Below the pieces are notes generated by a model. It was not told where the DNA came from and did not search any database. It saw only the letters and a list, made by a program, of their open reading frames with translations. From CAYQZD01 sp964421875 (GTDB lineage Bacteria; Electryoneota; Tariuqbacteria; Tariuqbacterales; Tariuqbacteraceae), in assembly GCA_964421875.1 (NCBI GenBank), contig CAYQZD010000065.1:1-20500 (forward strand): a stretch of 20,500 nt of DNA. The letters are read 5' to 3'. A program made the position numbers and the translations under genes. Of the stretch, positions 13,102 through 20,500 are shown one piece after another. Within the stretch, counting starts at the first letter, position 1, and the number at the start of each line of letters is the position of its first letter.

Positions 13102-14379
13102 ATGCTCAAAGAAAACCTAATCCTCCGCAACGCCCGGCTCATCGACCCGCAGACCGGGCTTGACCGGACGACGGACCTCCGCATCGAAGGGGGGAAAATC
13201 GCCGAAATCGGCGATAACCTGTCCGGAGAGGGGGAATCCATCGACCTCTCGGGCAAAATTATCACCCCCGGACTGACCGACATCCACACCCACCTGCGGG
13301 AGCCGGGGCGGGAGGACACCGAGACCATCGCCAGCGGCTGCGCGGCGGCGGCGGCGGGAGGATTCACCAGGATAGCCTGTATGCCCAACACCACTCCTCC
13401 CATCGACACGGTGGGGATAATCGACCTGATTAAGCGGGAGGCGGCGAAATACGCGGTCTTCGTTCATCCCATCGCGGCTATCACCCAGGGTCGGGCGGGG
13501 AAAAAGCTGTCGGAGATGCACGAACTCGCCGCCGCAGGAGCGGCTGGATTTTCCGACGACGGCTCGCCGGTGGCAAGTACGGATTTGATGCGCTGGGCGT
13601 TGGAATACACCTCGGATTTCGGAGGGGTGATTGTGGAGCACGCGGAAGATCCTTATTTGTTCAACGGCGTGATGCACGAAGGGCTGGTGTCCACGCGGCT
13701 GGGGCTGGCAGGGATACCCTCGCTGTGCGAAGCGGTGATGGTGGAGCGGGACCTCCGGCTGGCAGATTTCACCGGCGGCAGGCTGCATTTATGCCATTTA
13801 AGCGCAACGGAATCGGTGGAACTGGTGCGCCAGGCTAAGAAGGCGGGAGTCAAAGTAACCGCCGAGGTTACGCCGCATCACCTTTTCCTCACCGACCAAG
13901 CGACACTGGAATACGACACCAATTTCAAGATGAATCCGCCTTTGCGCACGGAAAAGGACAGCCTGGCTCTGATTGAAGGCTTGCTGGACGGGACTATCGA
14001 CTGCGTCGCCACCGACCACGCCCCTCACGCTTTGGAGGAGAAGGAGAACGACTTCAACACCGCGCCTTTCGGGGTGATAGGTTTGGAAACCGCTTTGGGA
14101 TTGATACTCACCGAGTTGGTTCACCCGTGGAAGATGGATTGGATGACGCTGGTTGACCGGATGTCCGCCGCTCCCCGGCGGGCGCTGAACCTGCCCTCGG
14201 CGAAAATCGAAGTGGGCGCTGAGGCGGAACTGAGTATCATCGACCCGGAAGCCGAGTGGACGGTGGACGCTTCGAAGTTCAAGTCGCTTTCCCGCAACAC
14301 CCCGTTTGGGGAGTGGGAATTGAAGGGAAAGGCGTGGGGGATATATAATAAGGGGAGGATGGTGGGGAATGATGAATGA
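13102..14379 (+). CDS. pyrC: Dihydroorotase, class I
   Basis: A zinc amidohydrolase that cyclises N-carbamoyl-aspartate to dihydroorotate, the step after PyrB. Metal ligands and substrate residues are visible: DIHTHLREPG (60-69, H62 and H64, R66), CMPNTTP (93-99), the bridging aspartate region FSDDGSPV (150-157, as in enzymes that use Asp rather than a carbamylated lysine), H180 in VEHAED, H232 in LCHLSATES, and ATDHAPH (303-309, D305). At 425 residues it has full family length. ATG 13102 has only a weak GGA ahead. It is detached from pyrRB by a terminator and a 1.4 kb segment, and lies 37 bases behind the toxin gene. A low-complexity GAATGATGAAT tract covers its last codons. Confidence 0.95.
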   Translation: MLKENLILRNARLIDPQTGLDRTTDLRIEGGKIAEIGDNLSGEGESIDLSGKIITPGLTDIHTHLREPGREDTETIASGCAAAAAGGFTRIACMPNTTPPIDTVGIIDLIKREAAKYAVFVHPIAAITQGRAGKKLSEMHELAAAGAAGFSDDGSPVASTDLMRWALEYTSDFGGVIVEHAEDPYLFNGVMHEGLVSTRLGLAGIPSLCEAVMVERDLRLADFTGGRLHLCHLSATESVELVRQAKKAGVKVTAEVTPHHLFLTDQATLEYDTNFKMNPPLRTEKDSLALIEGLLDGTIDCVATDHAPHALEEKENDFNTAPFGVIGLETALGLILTELVHPWKMDWMTLVDRMSAAPRRALNLPSAKIEVGAEAELSIIDPEAEWTVDASKFKSLSRNTPFGEWELKGKAWGIYNKGRMVGNDE

Positions 14380-14408
14380 TGAATAAAGAATGCTGAATGA
14401 TGAATTTT
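14367..14408. repeat. Low-complexity (GAATGATGAAT)-type repeat at the pyrC 3' end
   Basis: Iterated GAATGATGAAT-like units overlap the last pyrC codons and stop, then continue into the spacer. A related tract in the opposite orientation lies at 16077-16109, on the other side of the propeller gene. Confidence 0.55.
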
Positions 14409-14467
14409 AATACATCTACCGGTTAGCAGTATAAATATCAGTGATTGAAAAGAGAAGGAGGGATAAT

Positions 14468-15928
14468 ATGCGGAGAATATTTTTCATATCGCTGGCGCTG
14501 GTTCTTCAGTTTTCCATAGTCTATTGCCAGGCGCCGGATACGTTGTGGACAAGGAGTTATGGAGGCAGTAACTTCGATGACGGAGTCGATATCGGGATAA
14601 CTTCCGACGGTGGATATATCATTGCCGGTGAGACGGAGTCATTCGGTCACGGCTCCAGCGATGTCTGGCTTCTAAAAACCGGCAATAATGGAGATACATT
14701 ATGGACGAGGACATTTGGCGGAAGCGGCGTCGACCGCGCGGTCGAAGTTCAACAGACTAGGGACGGGGGATATATCATTGCCGGTGAAACCAATTCCTTC
14801 GGCGCAGGTTCCTACGATGTTTACGCGATTAAAACCGATTCCAGCGGCGATACGGTTTGGACTCGTACATTCGGTGGAACTGGCACTGACAAAGGACGGG
14901 GAGTTCGTCAGACCGACGACGGCGGATTTATCATCGTAGGATTCACGCAGTCATACGGTGCCGGCGACAATGATGTCTGGTTGATAAAGACTGATCTTAA
15001 CGGGGACACCGCCTGGACTCAAACCTATGGCGGTATTGGTAATGACTTTGGAAGACGAGTCCGGCAGACTTTCAACTCCGGATATATAATTGCCGGAGGG
15101 ACTTCCTCTTATGGCTCTGGAGATATCGATTATTGGCTGATTAAGACTGACAGTCTCGGCGTTCTTCTATGGTCCCGGACTTTCGGTGAAGGGGGAGACG
15201 ATTACTGCAGGAGTGTGGAGCAGACCGCTGACAGCGGATTCATCGTATGCGGAGACAGGGGATATGAAAGTGCCGATTCCACCGATATCTGGCTTATAAA
15301 AACATCTGCCAACGGCGATTCGGTTTGGTCGTTAGCGCGGGATTCGAATCAACAAGGTTATTACTGCCTTAGCGTCGAGGAGATTCAGGACAGGGGGTAT
15401 GTCACTGCCGGATGGTATTGGTCGCTCACCGGTAGCAGTTACGATGTTTTTCTTTTTAAATGCGATGCGAACGGAAGTATTGACTGGGATTTTTCGCTTC
15501 CCGGTTCGCAAAATGACAAGTTTAAAAGCGTTCAACAGACAATCGATGGAGGATTTATCGCCGCGGGGCATACTTTTTCGCAAGGCGCTGGCTCCGGCGA
15601 CGCGTTTTTAATCCGCCTCGATCAGGAAGGCAATTTAGTCGGGGATTCTCACCAAATTCAACCGCTTGAATTCACACTATATCCTCCATACCCCAATCCC
15701 TTCAACCAGCGTTCGCTGGTCTCTTTTCACCTCAAGCGAGAGGGGCTGATTCGTTTGGCGGTGTACGACATCGCCGGGCGGGAAGCCGCCGTATTGGCGG
15801 AGGGATTTTATCCGGCGGGGGCGCATCGGGCGGTCTGGGAGGCGGCGGGGGTGGCTAGCGGGGTGTATTTGGTTCGTTTGACCGCGGGGGATTTCAACCA
15901 GACACGGAAGATAGTATTGTTGAAATAA
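14468..15928 (+). CDS. Secreted seven-repeat beta-propeller-like protein with type IX-like C-terminal sorting domain
   Basis: From ATG 14468 the product has 486 residues. AGGAGG at 14456-14461 sits six bases before this ATG, so the upstream GTG 14441 is rejected. A signal peptide (MRRIFFISLALVLQFSIVYC) comes first. Seven tandem units of about 52 residues follow, each like DTLWTRTFGG...DGGYIIAGET...SYDVWLIKTD..G, as expected for a seven-bladed propeller. The last 80 residues begin YPPYPNPFNQRS and contain LAVYDIAGREAAVLAEG and SGVYLVRLTAGDFNQTRKIVLLK, a FlgD-like Por-secretion/T9SS type A sorting module that is removed or anchored at export. The units have no recognisable catalytic residues, so a binding or surface role is more likely. 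No T9SS machinery gene is in the window. Confidence 0.88.
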   Translation: MRRIFFISLALVLQFSIVYCQAPDTLWTRSYGGSNFDDGVDIGITSDGGYIIAGETESFGHGSSDVWLLKTGNNGDTLWTRTFGGSGVDRAVEVQQTRDGGYIIAGETNSFGAGSYDVYAIKTDSSGDTVWTRTFGGTGTDKGRGVRQTDDGGFIIVGFTQSYGAGDNDVWLIKTDLNGDTAWTQTYGGIGNDFGRRVRQTFNSGYIIAGGTSSYGSGDIDYWLIKTDSLGVLLWSRTFGEGGDDYCRSVEQTADSGFIVCGDRGYESADSTDIWLIKTSANGDSVWSLARDSNQQGYYCLSVEEIQDRGYVTAGWYWSLTGSSYDVFLFKCDANGSIDWDFSLPGSQNDKFKSVQQTIDGGFIAAGHTFSQGAGSGDAFLIRLDQEGNLVGDSHQIQPLEFTLYPPYPNPFNQRSLVSFHLKREGLIRLAVYDIAGREAAVLAEGFYPAGAHRAVWEAAGVASGVYLVRLTAGDFNQTRKIVLLK

Positions 15929-15970
15929 TTATAAATTGGTGGGTTAAGGACCAATGCTGCTTTAGTTTCA

Positions 15971-16058
15971 CAGAGTCCCCGCACTCTGCGACCAAAAATA
16001 GTTATAATGCTGCAAACTGCGGGGAGTCTGCAGCACATAAGGTGGGTTAAAACCCACC
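15971..16058. repeat. Intergenic repeat cluster between the propeller gene and thyX
   Basis: CAGAGTCCCCGCA (15971-15983) and TGCGGGGAGTCTG (16018-16030) are inverted copies with one mismatch. The second extends into the 19-base repeat (16018-16036) shared with 9131-9149. A hairpin GGTGGGTT/AACCCACC (16041-16048/16051-16058, loop AA) follows; a similar GGTGGGTTAAGG remnant occurs near 15939. The whole 185-base spacer is built of such pieces. No gene or terminator with a T tract is seen. Confidence 0.7.
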
Positions 16059-16076
16059 CTACTTATTCATCCATAT

Positions 16077-16109
16077 ATTCATAATTCATAATTCATCCTT
16101 CATTATTCA
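16077..16109. repeat. Low-complexity ATTCATAATTCAT-type repeat ahead of thyX
   Basis: Read on the minus strand this is GAATNATGAAT-like and matches the tract at 14367-14408 in kind, so the two lie inverted around the propeller gene. It ends five bases before the thyX ATG and leaves little room for a normal ribosome binding site. Confidence 0.5.
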
Positions 16110-16113
16110 AAAG

Positions 16114-17577
16114 ATGCATGTAAAAGTCGCCGGATACAATATCGACGCCGACCTGCTGGGGCAGTTAAAGACCTTCCTGGCGCACTGGGAGTTGATAACT
16201 CTGCAGGAAGACGTTCCCCTTCCCCCGGAAATCGAGTCGTTTTTAGCGGAGGACAACCTCACGCCGGAAACCCTCAGCGCCGCCTACGCCCGAATTTCCC
16301 GCGACCCCAGCTCCATCGGCGAACTGCGCAGCCGCGCCCGCCACAGCGTGGCTCGCGCCCGCAACTCCAACAGGGCTATCATCTTCGATTACGGCCATTC
16401 CAGCGTGGCGGAGCACGCGGTGTTCAGCCTCGACATCACGGGGGTATCCCGGCTGGCGGTGGAAACTATCGAATCACGCCGGCTGGCTTCTTTCACGGAA
16501 AAATCCCAGCGTTACATCGCCCTCAACCGCGAATATGTCATCCCCCCGGAATTGAAAGATTCCCCGCCGGGGGAAAAGCTCGAACTCCTCTGCAGTATGC
16601 TGTTCAACGAATATCACCGTTACCTCCCCATCCTGGAGAAGCACTTCAAGCAATGCGGCGCGGCAGGGAGGTTGGAACTGCTGGCGCGCGAGGACGCACG
16701 CTACTTGTTGCCGCTGGCCAGCGGCGCGCAACTGGGGATGACCGCCAACGCCCGCACCATCGAACATCTGATTCGCCGCGCTATCGACCATCCCCTGGAG
16801 GAACTGCGGAATTTCGCGAAGGCGCTGAAATCGGCGGTGGAGGAGATTGCGCCTTCCCTCATCCGGCATCCGGAACCGGACAAGATCGAAAAGGAGGGTA
16901 ATACACCGGGGAATCCCGGCTCTGCCTCTGAGGAGGAGGTTCAACTGCTTCAATCCAGCGAGAACGCAGACGAGACTGCGCTGGCGGCGCTGGTCTTTCA
17001 GGGTGAAGGGCTCTCTTGGGATGAGGCTTTAGTCAGAGTCAGGGGGATGGACGAGGCCGAGCGGCGGGGCTACCTCAAGATTCGTCTGGAAAATCTGCAG
17101 TTTTTCCACGCTCTGCCCCGCGCTTTTGAAGCGGTCGATTTTACCTTCCAGATAATGCTTTCTGCGGCGGCTTATGGGCAGCTTAAACGGCACCGTATCT
17201 CCACGCAGTTGGCGCAGCCTTACAACATCGGATTGGGATTGACCATCCCCAACAGCATTGTTAATTCAGGGCTGGAAGAGAATTTCACGGAGAATATGAG
17301 CCGGGCGGAGAATCTCCACCGGGAGATAGCTATAATCCTGCCCCACGCCGCGCCTTACGCTTTGTGCAACGCGCACCGCCGGGTGGTGTGGTTCAAGGCT
17401 AATGCCCGGGAGATGTATCATATCGCGCGGCTGAGGATGGATCGGGAAGCGCAATGGGATATTCGAGCTATTGCGTCTCGGATGGTGGAACTGGCGCAGG
17501 AAAAAGCGCCATTGACGATGGCGCTGGCTTGCGGGAAGGATGAGTTTGAGAGTAATATGAAAGAATTCCTTGGATAA
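16114..17577 (+). CDS. thyX: FAD-dependent thymidylate synthase, tandem ThyX-domain form
   Basis: ThyX makes dTMP from dUMP with methylenetetrahydrofolate and FADH2. Typical ThyX has 210-250 residues. This one has 487 and contains two ThyX-like modules. Module 1 (about 60-245) has FDYGHSSVAEHAVFSLDITGVSR and the signature SRRLASFTEKSQRY (121-134), which keeps R, S, E, S, R and Y of the canonical RHRxxSxNExSxRY but has S for the first R and T for N. Module 2 (about 285-487) has KRHRISTQLAQPYN (358-371), which retains RHR but loses the rest, and ends with the usual FKANAREMYHIARLRMDREAQWDIRAIA flavin/dUMP-site helix. One fused chain could supply complementary half-sites. ATG 16114 lacks a strong Shine-Dalgarno. 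The next gene starts two bases after its stop. Confidence 0.9.
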   Translation: MHVKVAGYNIDADLLGQLKTFLAHWELITLQEDVPLPPEIESFLAEDNLTPETLSAAYARISRDPSSIGELRSRARHSVARARNSNRAIIFDYGHSSVAEHAVFSLDITGVSRLAVETIESRRLASFTEKSQRYIALNREYVIPPELKDSPPGEKLELLCSMLFNEYHRYLPILEKHFKQCGAAGRLELLAREDARYLLPLASGAQLGMTANARTIEHLIRRAIDHPLEELRNFAKALKSAVEEIAPSLIRHPEPDKIEKEGNTPGNPGSASEEEVQLLQSSENADETALAALVFQGEGLSWDEALVRVRGMDEAERRGYLKIRLENLQFFHALPRAFEAVDFTFQIMLSAAAYGQLKRHRISTQLAQPYNIGLGLTIPNSIVNSGLEENFTENMSRAENLHREIAIILPHAAPYALCNAHRRVVWFKANAREMYHIARLRMDREAQWDIRAIASRMVELAQEKAPLTMALACGKDEFESNMKEFLG

Positions 17578-17579
17578 CA

Positions 17580-20498
17580 ATGGCGAATAGGATAAATAAT
17601 TCAAACCAGAGCGAACTTTTCTCACAAGCTGAAGAAATCATCGAGCGGCTTGCGCCGGCTTTAGCCAAAAGCCTGAGAGACAAAGCGGAGAAGGCGAAAA
17701 AAGAGGAAGAGATAAGGATATTTGTCGAGCGTGAAATCAAGTCGCTCAGCGATAAGTTAAATATCGAATTGGAAGGTGAACATGAATATACTCTTTTAAG
17801 AGGATTTGTGGATTCGGTTTATGGAAGAGTATTCATAGAGTATAATAATCCCGCTAACCCATCCTCGCGCTTAAGCCTTGACAGGGACGCTCCCGGAACA
17901 CAAAGCGTTATAGAGCAAATCAAAGGTCGATTCCGCGATGTGTCTAAATTGGAAGGCGCCAAGGGTAAGACGCTGTTAGGCATTGGATGCGACGGCAGAT
18001 ATTTCGTATTTTGCCGGTTTGTAGAAGGGAATGTTTTTGTTGACGAACCTGAGGAAGTGTCGCGTTGGAGCGTAAGACGTTTCCTGTTTTCTGTATTTAA
18101 TTTAGGAAGAAGCGGCAAAGGGCTCACGCCGGCTAATTTAGCGGAAGATTTCGGGGTCAACAGTTCGATTGCAAAAAAGGGAATGCGGGTTTTCGCCGAC
18201 AGTCTGCTCCAGTTCATAAAGAATCCGCAGGTTGAAGTGTTTTTCAGACAATGGAAAATACACTTCAGCGAGGTGTGCGGTTACGATTTGGAGAGCGGCA
18301 AGAGTAAGATAAATGAATTGGCGGAACACTATGAACTTCAAGGCTATCCAACGCCGATGGTTCTATTTGCCCTGCACACTTATTACGCAGTATTTATGAA
18401 ACTGCTAACGGCTCACGTGTTATCTGAGTTTCAAAAAATTGGCTCATCCGTAGTCAAAGAGATTACCAAATGTGTTTCTGTCGACGCACTAAATGTAAAA
18501 ATAAAAGATTTGGAAGAGGGCGGTTATTTCAAACATTTTAAAATACTCAATTTTCTTGAAGGAGACCTTTTTAGCTGGTATATGTCCGCCTGGAATGAGC
18601 CGCTGTCCGATACGATAAGAGAGATTGCGGAAAAAATCAGCGGTTACAACGCGATGACCCTCCGCGACGACCCCGCCCGCGCCCGCGACCTTCTCAAACA
18701 CCTTTATCATCAATTATTGCCTAAGAAAATCAGACACGATTTGGGGGAATACTACACTCCTGATTGGCTCGCTGAGTTAACGTTAAATGAGGTTGGATAT
18801 GATGGCAATCCCAATTCTCGTGTTTTAGACCCCGCCTGCGGTTCAGGCACTTTTTTAGTGATTGCGCTGAACAGAGTGAAAAAGTGGTATAATGAAAACT
18901 TTGAGAGATACCCGGATGAAAGGGATATCGCATCTTTGATTATTAGGAACATCGTAGGTTTTGAGTTGAATCCCATCGCGGTGTTAGCGGCGCGCGCTAA
19001 TTATCTGATACAGTTTTTTGAACTGTTCTCATCACCGGGCGAATTTAATGTTCCCATATATCTATGTGATTCCATATTGACTCCCTACGAAACCGAGGAA
19101 ACCGAATATACAGGAAAAACCAGAGAATTACTTGAGAAAACCATATCTGTCCCCACCAGCGCCAAACTGTTCAAAGTGCCAAGAGAGGTGACAACTAACC
19201 AGGATATTTTATCGGAATATTGCAGCCTGCTTGGCGATTACTGCCTTGAATCGTCAGGGTTCACATTCGATGATTTTGAGCATAGGTGCCGGGTATCGGG
19301 TATCCCGGTTTCAGATGAATACAAAAATGAAAACAGGAAGCTGTTTGATGACATCCGGAATCTGGATAAAGAGGGTAAGAATAGACTATGGCCGCGATAT
19401 ATCAGAAACGCTTTCGCGCCGGTGTTCCTTAAAAGCGAGCCCTTCGATTTTGTGGTCGGCAATCCCCCTTGGATAGGGTGGGAAAGCCTCCCCGGAAGGA
19501 TTGACGCTGTGGGCGAAGGGGAGGAAAACTATCGGCAGAGGGTGGCGGAAGTTTTTAAAAGATACGGACTGTTCTCCTTGAAAGGGTACGAAGGGCGTCT
19601 GGGCGGGGGGAAAAAAGACCTGTCTATGCTCTTTGTTTATACCTGCGTCGACCATTTTTTAAAAACCGGGGGGAAATTGGCTTTCGACATTACCCAGACG
19701 GTTTTTAAGACCAAGGGCGCGGGCGACGGGTTCAGGCGTTTTGAATATAAAGCAAAAACCGGCAAACCCGGACGCCCGCCGACCAGGTATATCAAAGCGC
19801 TCAAAGCTGTCGATTTATCCGATTTTCTCCCTTTCGAAAAAGCTGCGAACCGAACCGCAATCATCGTCTGCCAAAAAGCGGAGCAGCCTACGGAATATCC
19901 GGCGCCTTACACGGTATGGAGGAAAGTACGGCGGGGAAAAATCGACCCCGATTGGCCGCTGGAAGAGGTAATGAAAGCTACCGAGCGCGATGAGTTGGAA
20001 GCCGCCCCTATTGAGAAGAAGGTTAAGACCAGTCCGTGGCTTTCTATACCTGGTGATACGAATAAAATAGTAAAAAAAATAATAGGTCAAAGTGATTATG
20101 TAGCTTATGCTGGTTGCTGCACTTGGCTTAATGGAGTGTTCTGGATAAAAGTAATGAGGGAAGTTCCTGATGGGATATTAATAACTAATCTACACAACAT
20201 CGGGAAAATTATAGTAAAAGAAGTAACCGATGTGGTTGAACCAGATTTAGTATATCCGTTGCTAAGAAGCAGAGATATCAGAAAATGGTATTTGAAACCT
20301 TCAGCAGAAATTATTTTAACTCAAGATACTACCAAGCGAGTGGGCATTGATGAAAAAAGGATGAGAAGAGAGTATCCGCGAACATATCTATATTTGAAAA
20401 AATTTGAAGAAGAATTAAGAAACCGTTCAGGATTTAAAAAATACTTTCTCAGATTCTGTGTTAACTTGAACGATGTGGTATCGACTTGTTCAAAATGA
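17580..20498 (+). CDS. Type IIG-like restriction-modification protein (nuclease plus N6-adenine methyltransferase), C-terminus apparently missing
   Basis: The N-terminal module has RGFVDSVYGRVFIEYNNP (74-91), which resembles a PD-(D/E)XK nuclease core: D78, then E87, with N89 where lysine is usual, so activity is uncertain. A helical linker leads to LGEYYTPDWLAE (388-399), the SAM motif I RVLDPACGSGTF (414-425), and the catalytic NPPW of FVVGNPPWIGWE (624-635), which marks N6-adenine methylation. The segment AYAGCCTWLNGVFWIKV...PDLVYPLLRSRDIRKWY begins the target-recognition part. Relatives as I know them continue after RSGFKKYF with a PFYSxYNxG...APxKVVW segment. Here the chain instead reads LRFCVNLNDVVSTCSK and stops at 20496-20498. 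ATG 17580 follows the thyX stop by two bases, implying coupled translation. The reported end may be a truncation and not the natural terminus. Confidence 0.82.
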   Translation: MANRINNSNQSELFSQAEEIIERLAPALAKSLRDKAEKAKKEEEIRIFVEREIKSLSDKLNIELEGEHEYTLLRGFVDSVYGRVFIEYNNPANPSSRLSLDRDAPGTQSVIEQIKGRFRDVSKLEGAKGKTLLGIGCDGRYFVFCRFVEGNVFVDEPEEVSRWSVRRFLFSVFNLGRSGKGLTPANLAEDFGVNSSIAKKGMRVFADSLLQFIKNPQVEVFFRQWKIHFSEVCGYDLESGKSKINELAEHYELQGYPTPMVLFALHTYYAVFMKLLTAHVLSEFQKIGSSVVKEITKCVSVDALNVKIKDLEEGGYFKHFKILNFLEGDLFSWYMSAWNEPLSDTIREIAEKISGYNAMTLRDDPARARDLLKHLYHQLLPKKIRHDLGEYYTPDWLAELTLNEVGYDGNPNSRVLDPACGSGTFLVIALNRVKKWYNENFERYPDERDIASLIIRNIVGFELNPIAVLAARANYLIQFFELFSSPGEFNVPIYLCDSILTPYETEETEYTGKTRELLEKTISVPTSAKLFKVPREVTTNQDILSEYCSLLGDYCLESSGFTFDDFEHRCRVSGIPVSDEYKNENRKLFDDIRNLDKEGKNRLWPRYIRNAFAPVFLKSEPFDFVVGNPPWIGWESLPGRIDAVGEGEENYRQRVAEVFKRYGLFSLKGYEGRLGGGKKDLSMLFVYTCVDHFLKTGGKLAFDITQTVFKTKGAGDGFRRFEYKAKTGKPGRPPTRYIKALKAVDLSDFLPFEKAANRTAIIVCQKAEQPTEYPAPYTVWRKVRRGKIDPDWPLEEVMKATERDELEAAPIEKKVKTSPWLSIPGDTNKIVKKIIGQSDYVAYAGCCTWLNGVFWIKVMREVPDGILITNLHNIGKIIVKEVTDVVEPDLVYPLLRSRDIRKWYLKPSAEIILTQDTTKRVGIDEKRMRREYPRTYLYLKKFEEELRNRSGFKKYFLRFCVNLNDVVSTCSK

Positions 20499-20500
20499 TA

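Noticed and set aside
13117..13788. 223-codon minus-strand frame within pyrC
   Set aside because: It is a GC-rich antisense shadow of a confidently identified dihydroorotase.
17580..20498. BREX PglX or another defence-island methylase
   Set aside because: No brx/pgl neighbours are present, and the N-terminal nuclease-like motif fits a single-chain type IIG enzyme better.

Overview
The window reads as a fragment of a Gram-negative bacterial chromosome, probably from an uncultured lineage of the FCB-type candidate phyla. The support is indirect. A secreted seven-repeat protein ends in a FlgD-like C-terminal sorting module (YPNPFN motif), which is typical of type IX secretion cargo. There are two small outer-membrane beta-barrel proteins, a periplasmic M16 peptidase, several TTG starts, E. 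coli-like -35/-10 boxes, and many short palindromic repeats of the kind that litter environmental genomes. No rRNA, tRNA or CRISPR array is visible.

Layout. 1-1641 (minus): the end of an IS21-like element, a type II restriction endonuclease broken by a frameshift and cut by that element, and an intact SPPY-type DNA methyltransferase. 1725-7141 (minus): a cytidylate-kinase-like protein, a stand-alone B12-binding (methylmalonyl-CoA mutase C-terminal) domain, a single-domain response regulator, a two-module M16 peptidase and an EamA transporter. 7353-8845 (plus): two outer-membrane beta-barrel proteins, the second with a strong promoter, a strong ribosome binding site and a terminator. 9314-14379 (plus): a Rex-like regulator whose NAD-binding glycine motif is degraded, then pyrR-pyrB overlapping and closed by a terminator, a small membrane protein of unknown role, a RelE/ParE-type toxin-antitoxin pair, and pyrC. 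14468-15928: the propeller protein with sorting domain. 16114-20498: a tandem-domain ThyX and, two bases after it, a large nuclease-methyltransferase (type IIG-like) that stops two bases before the window edge, apparently without its C-terminal specificity domain.

How the genes fit together. pyrR, pyrB and pyrC, with thyX further on, form a scattered pyrimidine/thymidylate set. An insertion-like segment (membrane protein plus toxin-antitoxin) separates pyrB from pyrC, so pyrC now sits 37 bases behind the toxin. Restriction-modification genes lie at both edges and both look damaged; mobile-element ends are the likely cause at the left edge and a possible cause at the right.

I did not find a clearly new multi-gene system. 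The most unusual items are the Rex homologue without GxGxxG, the fused double ThyX with one degraded signature motif, the toxin-antitoxin module wedged into the pyr genes with a candidate three-site operator, the doubly broken restriction gene, and the dense collection of palindromic repeats, including an inverted pair with compensatory stem changes.
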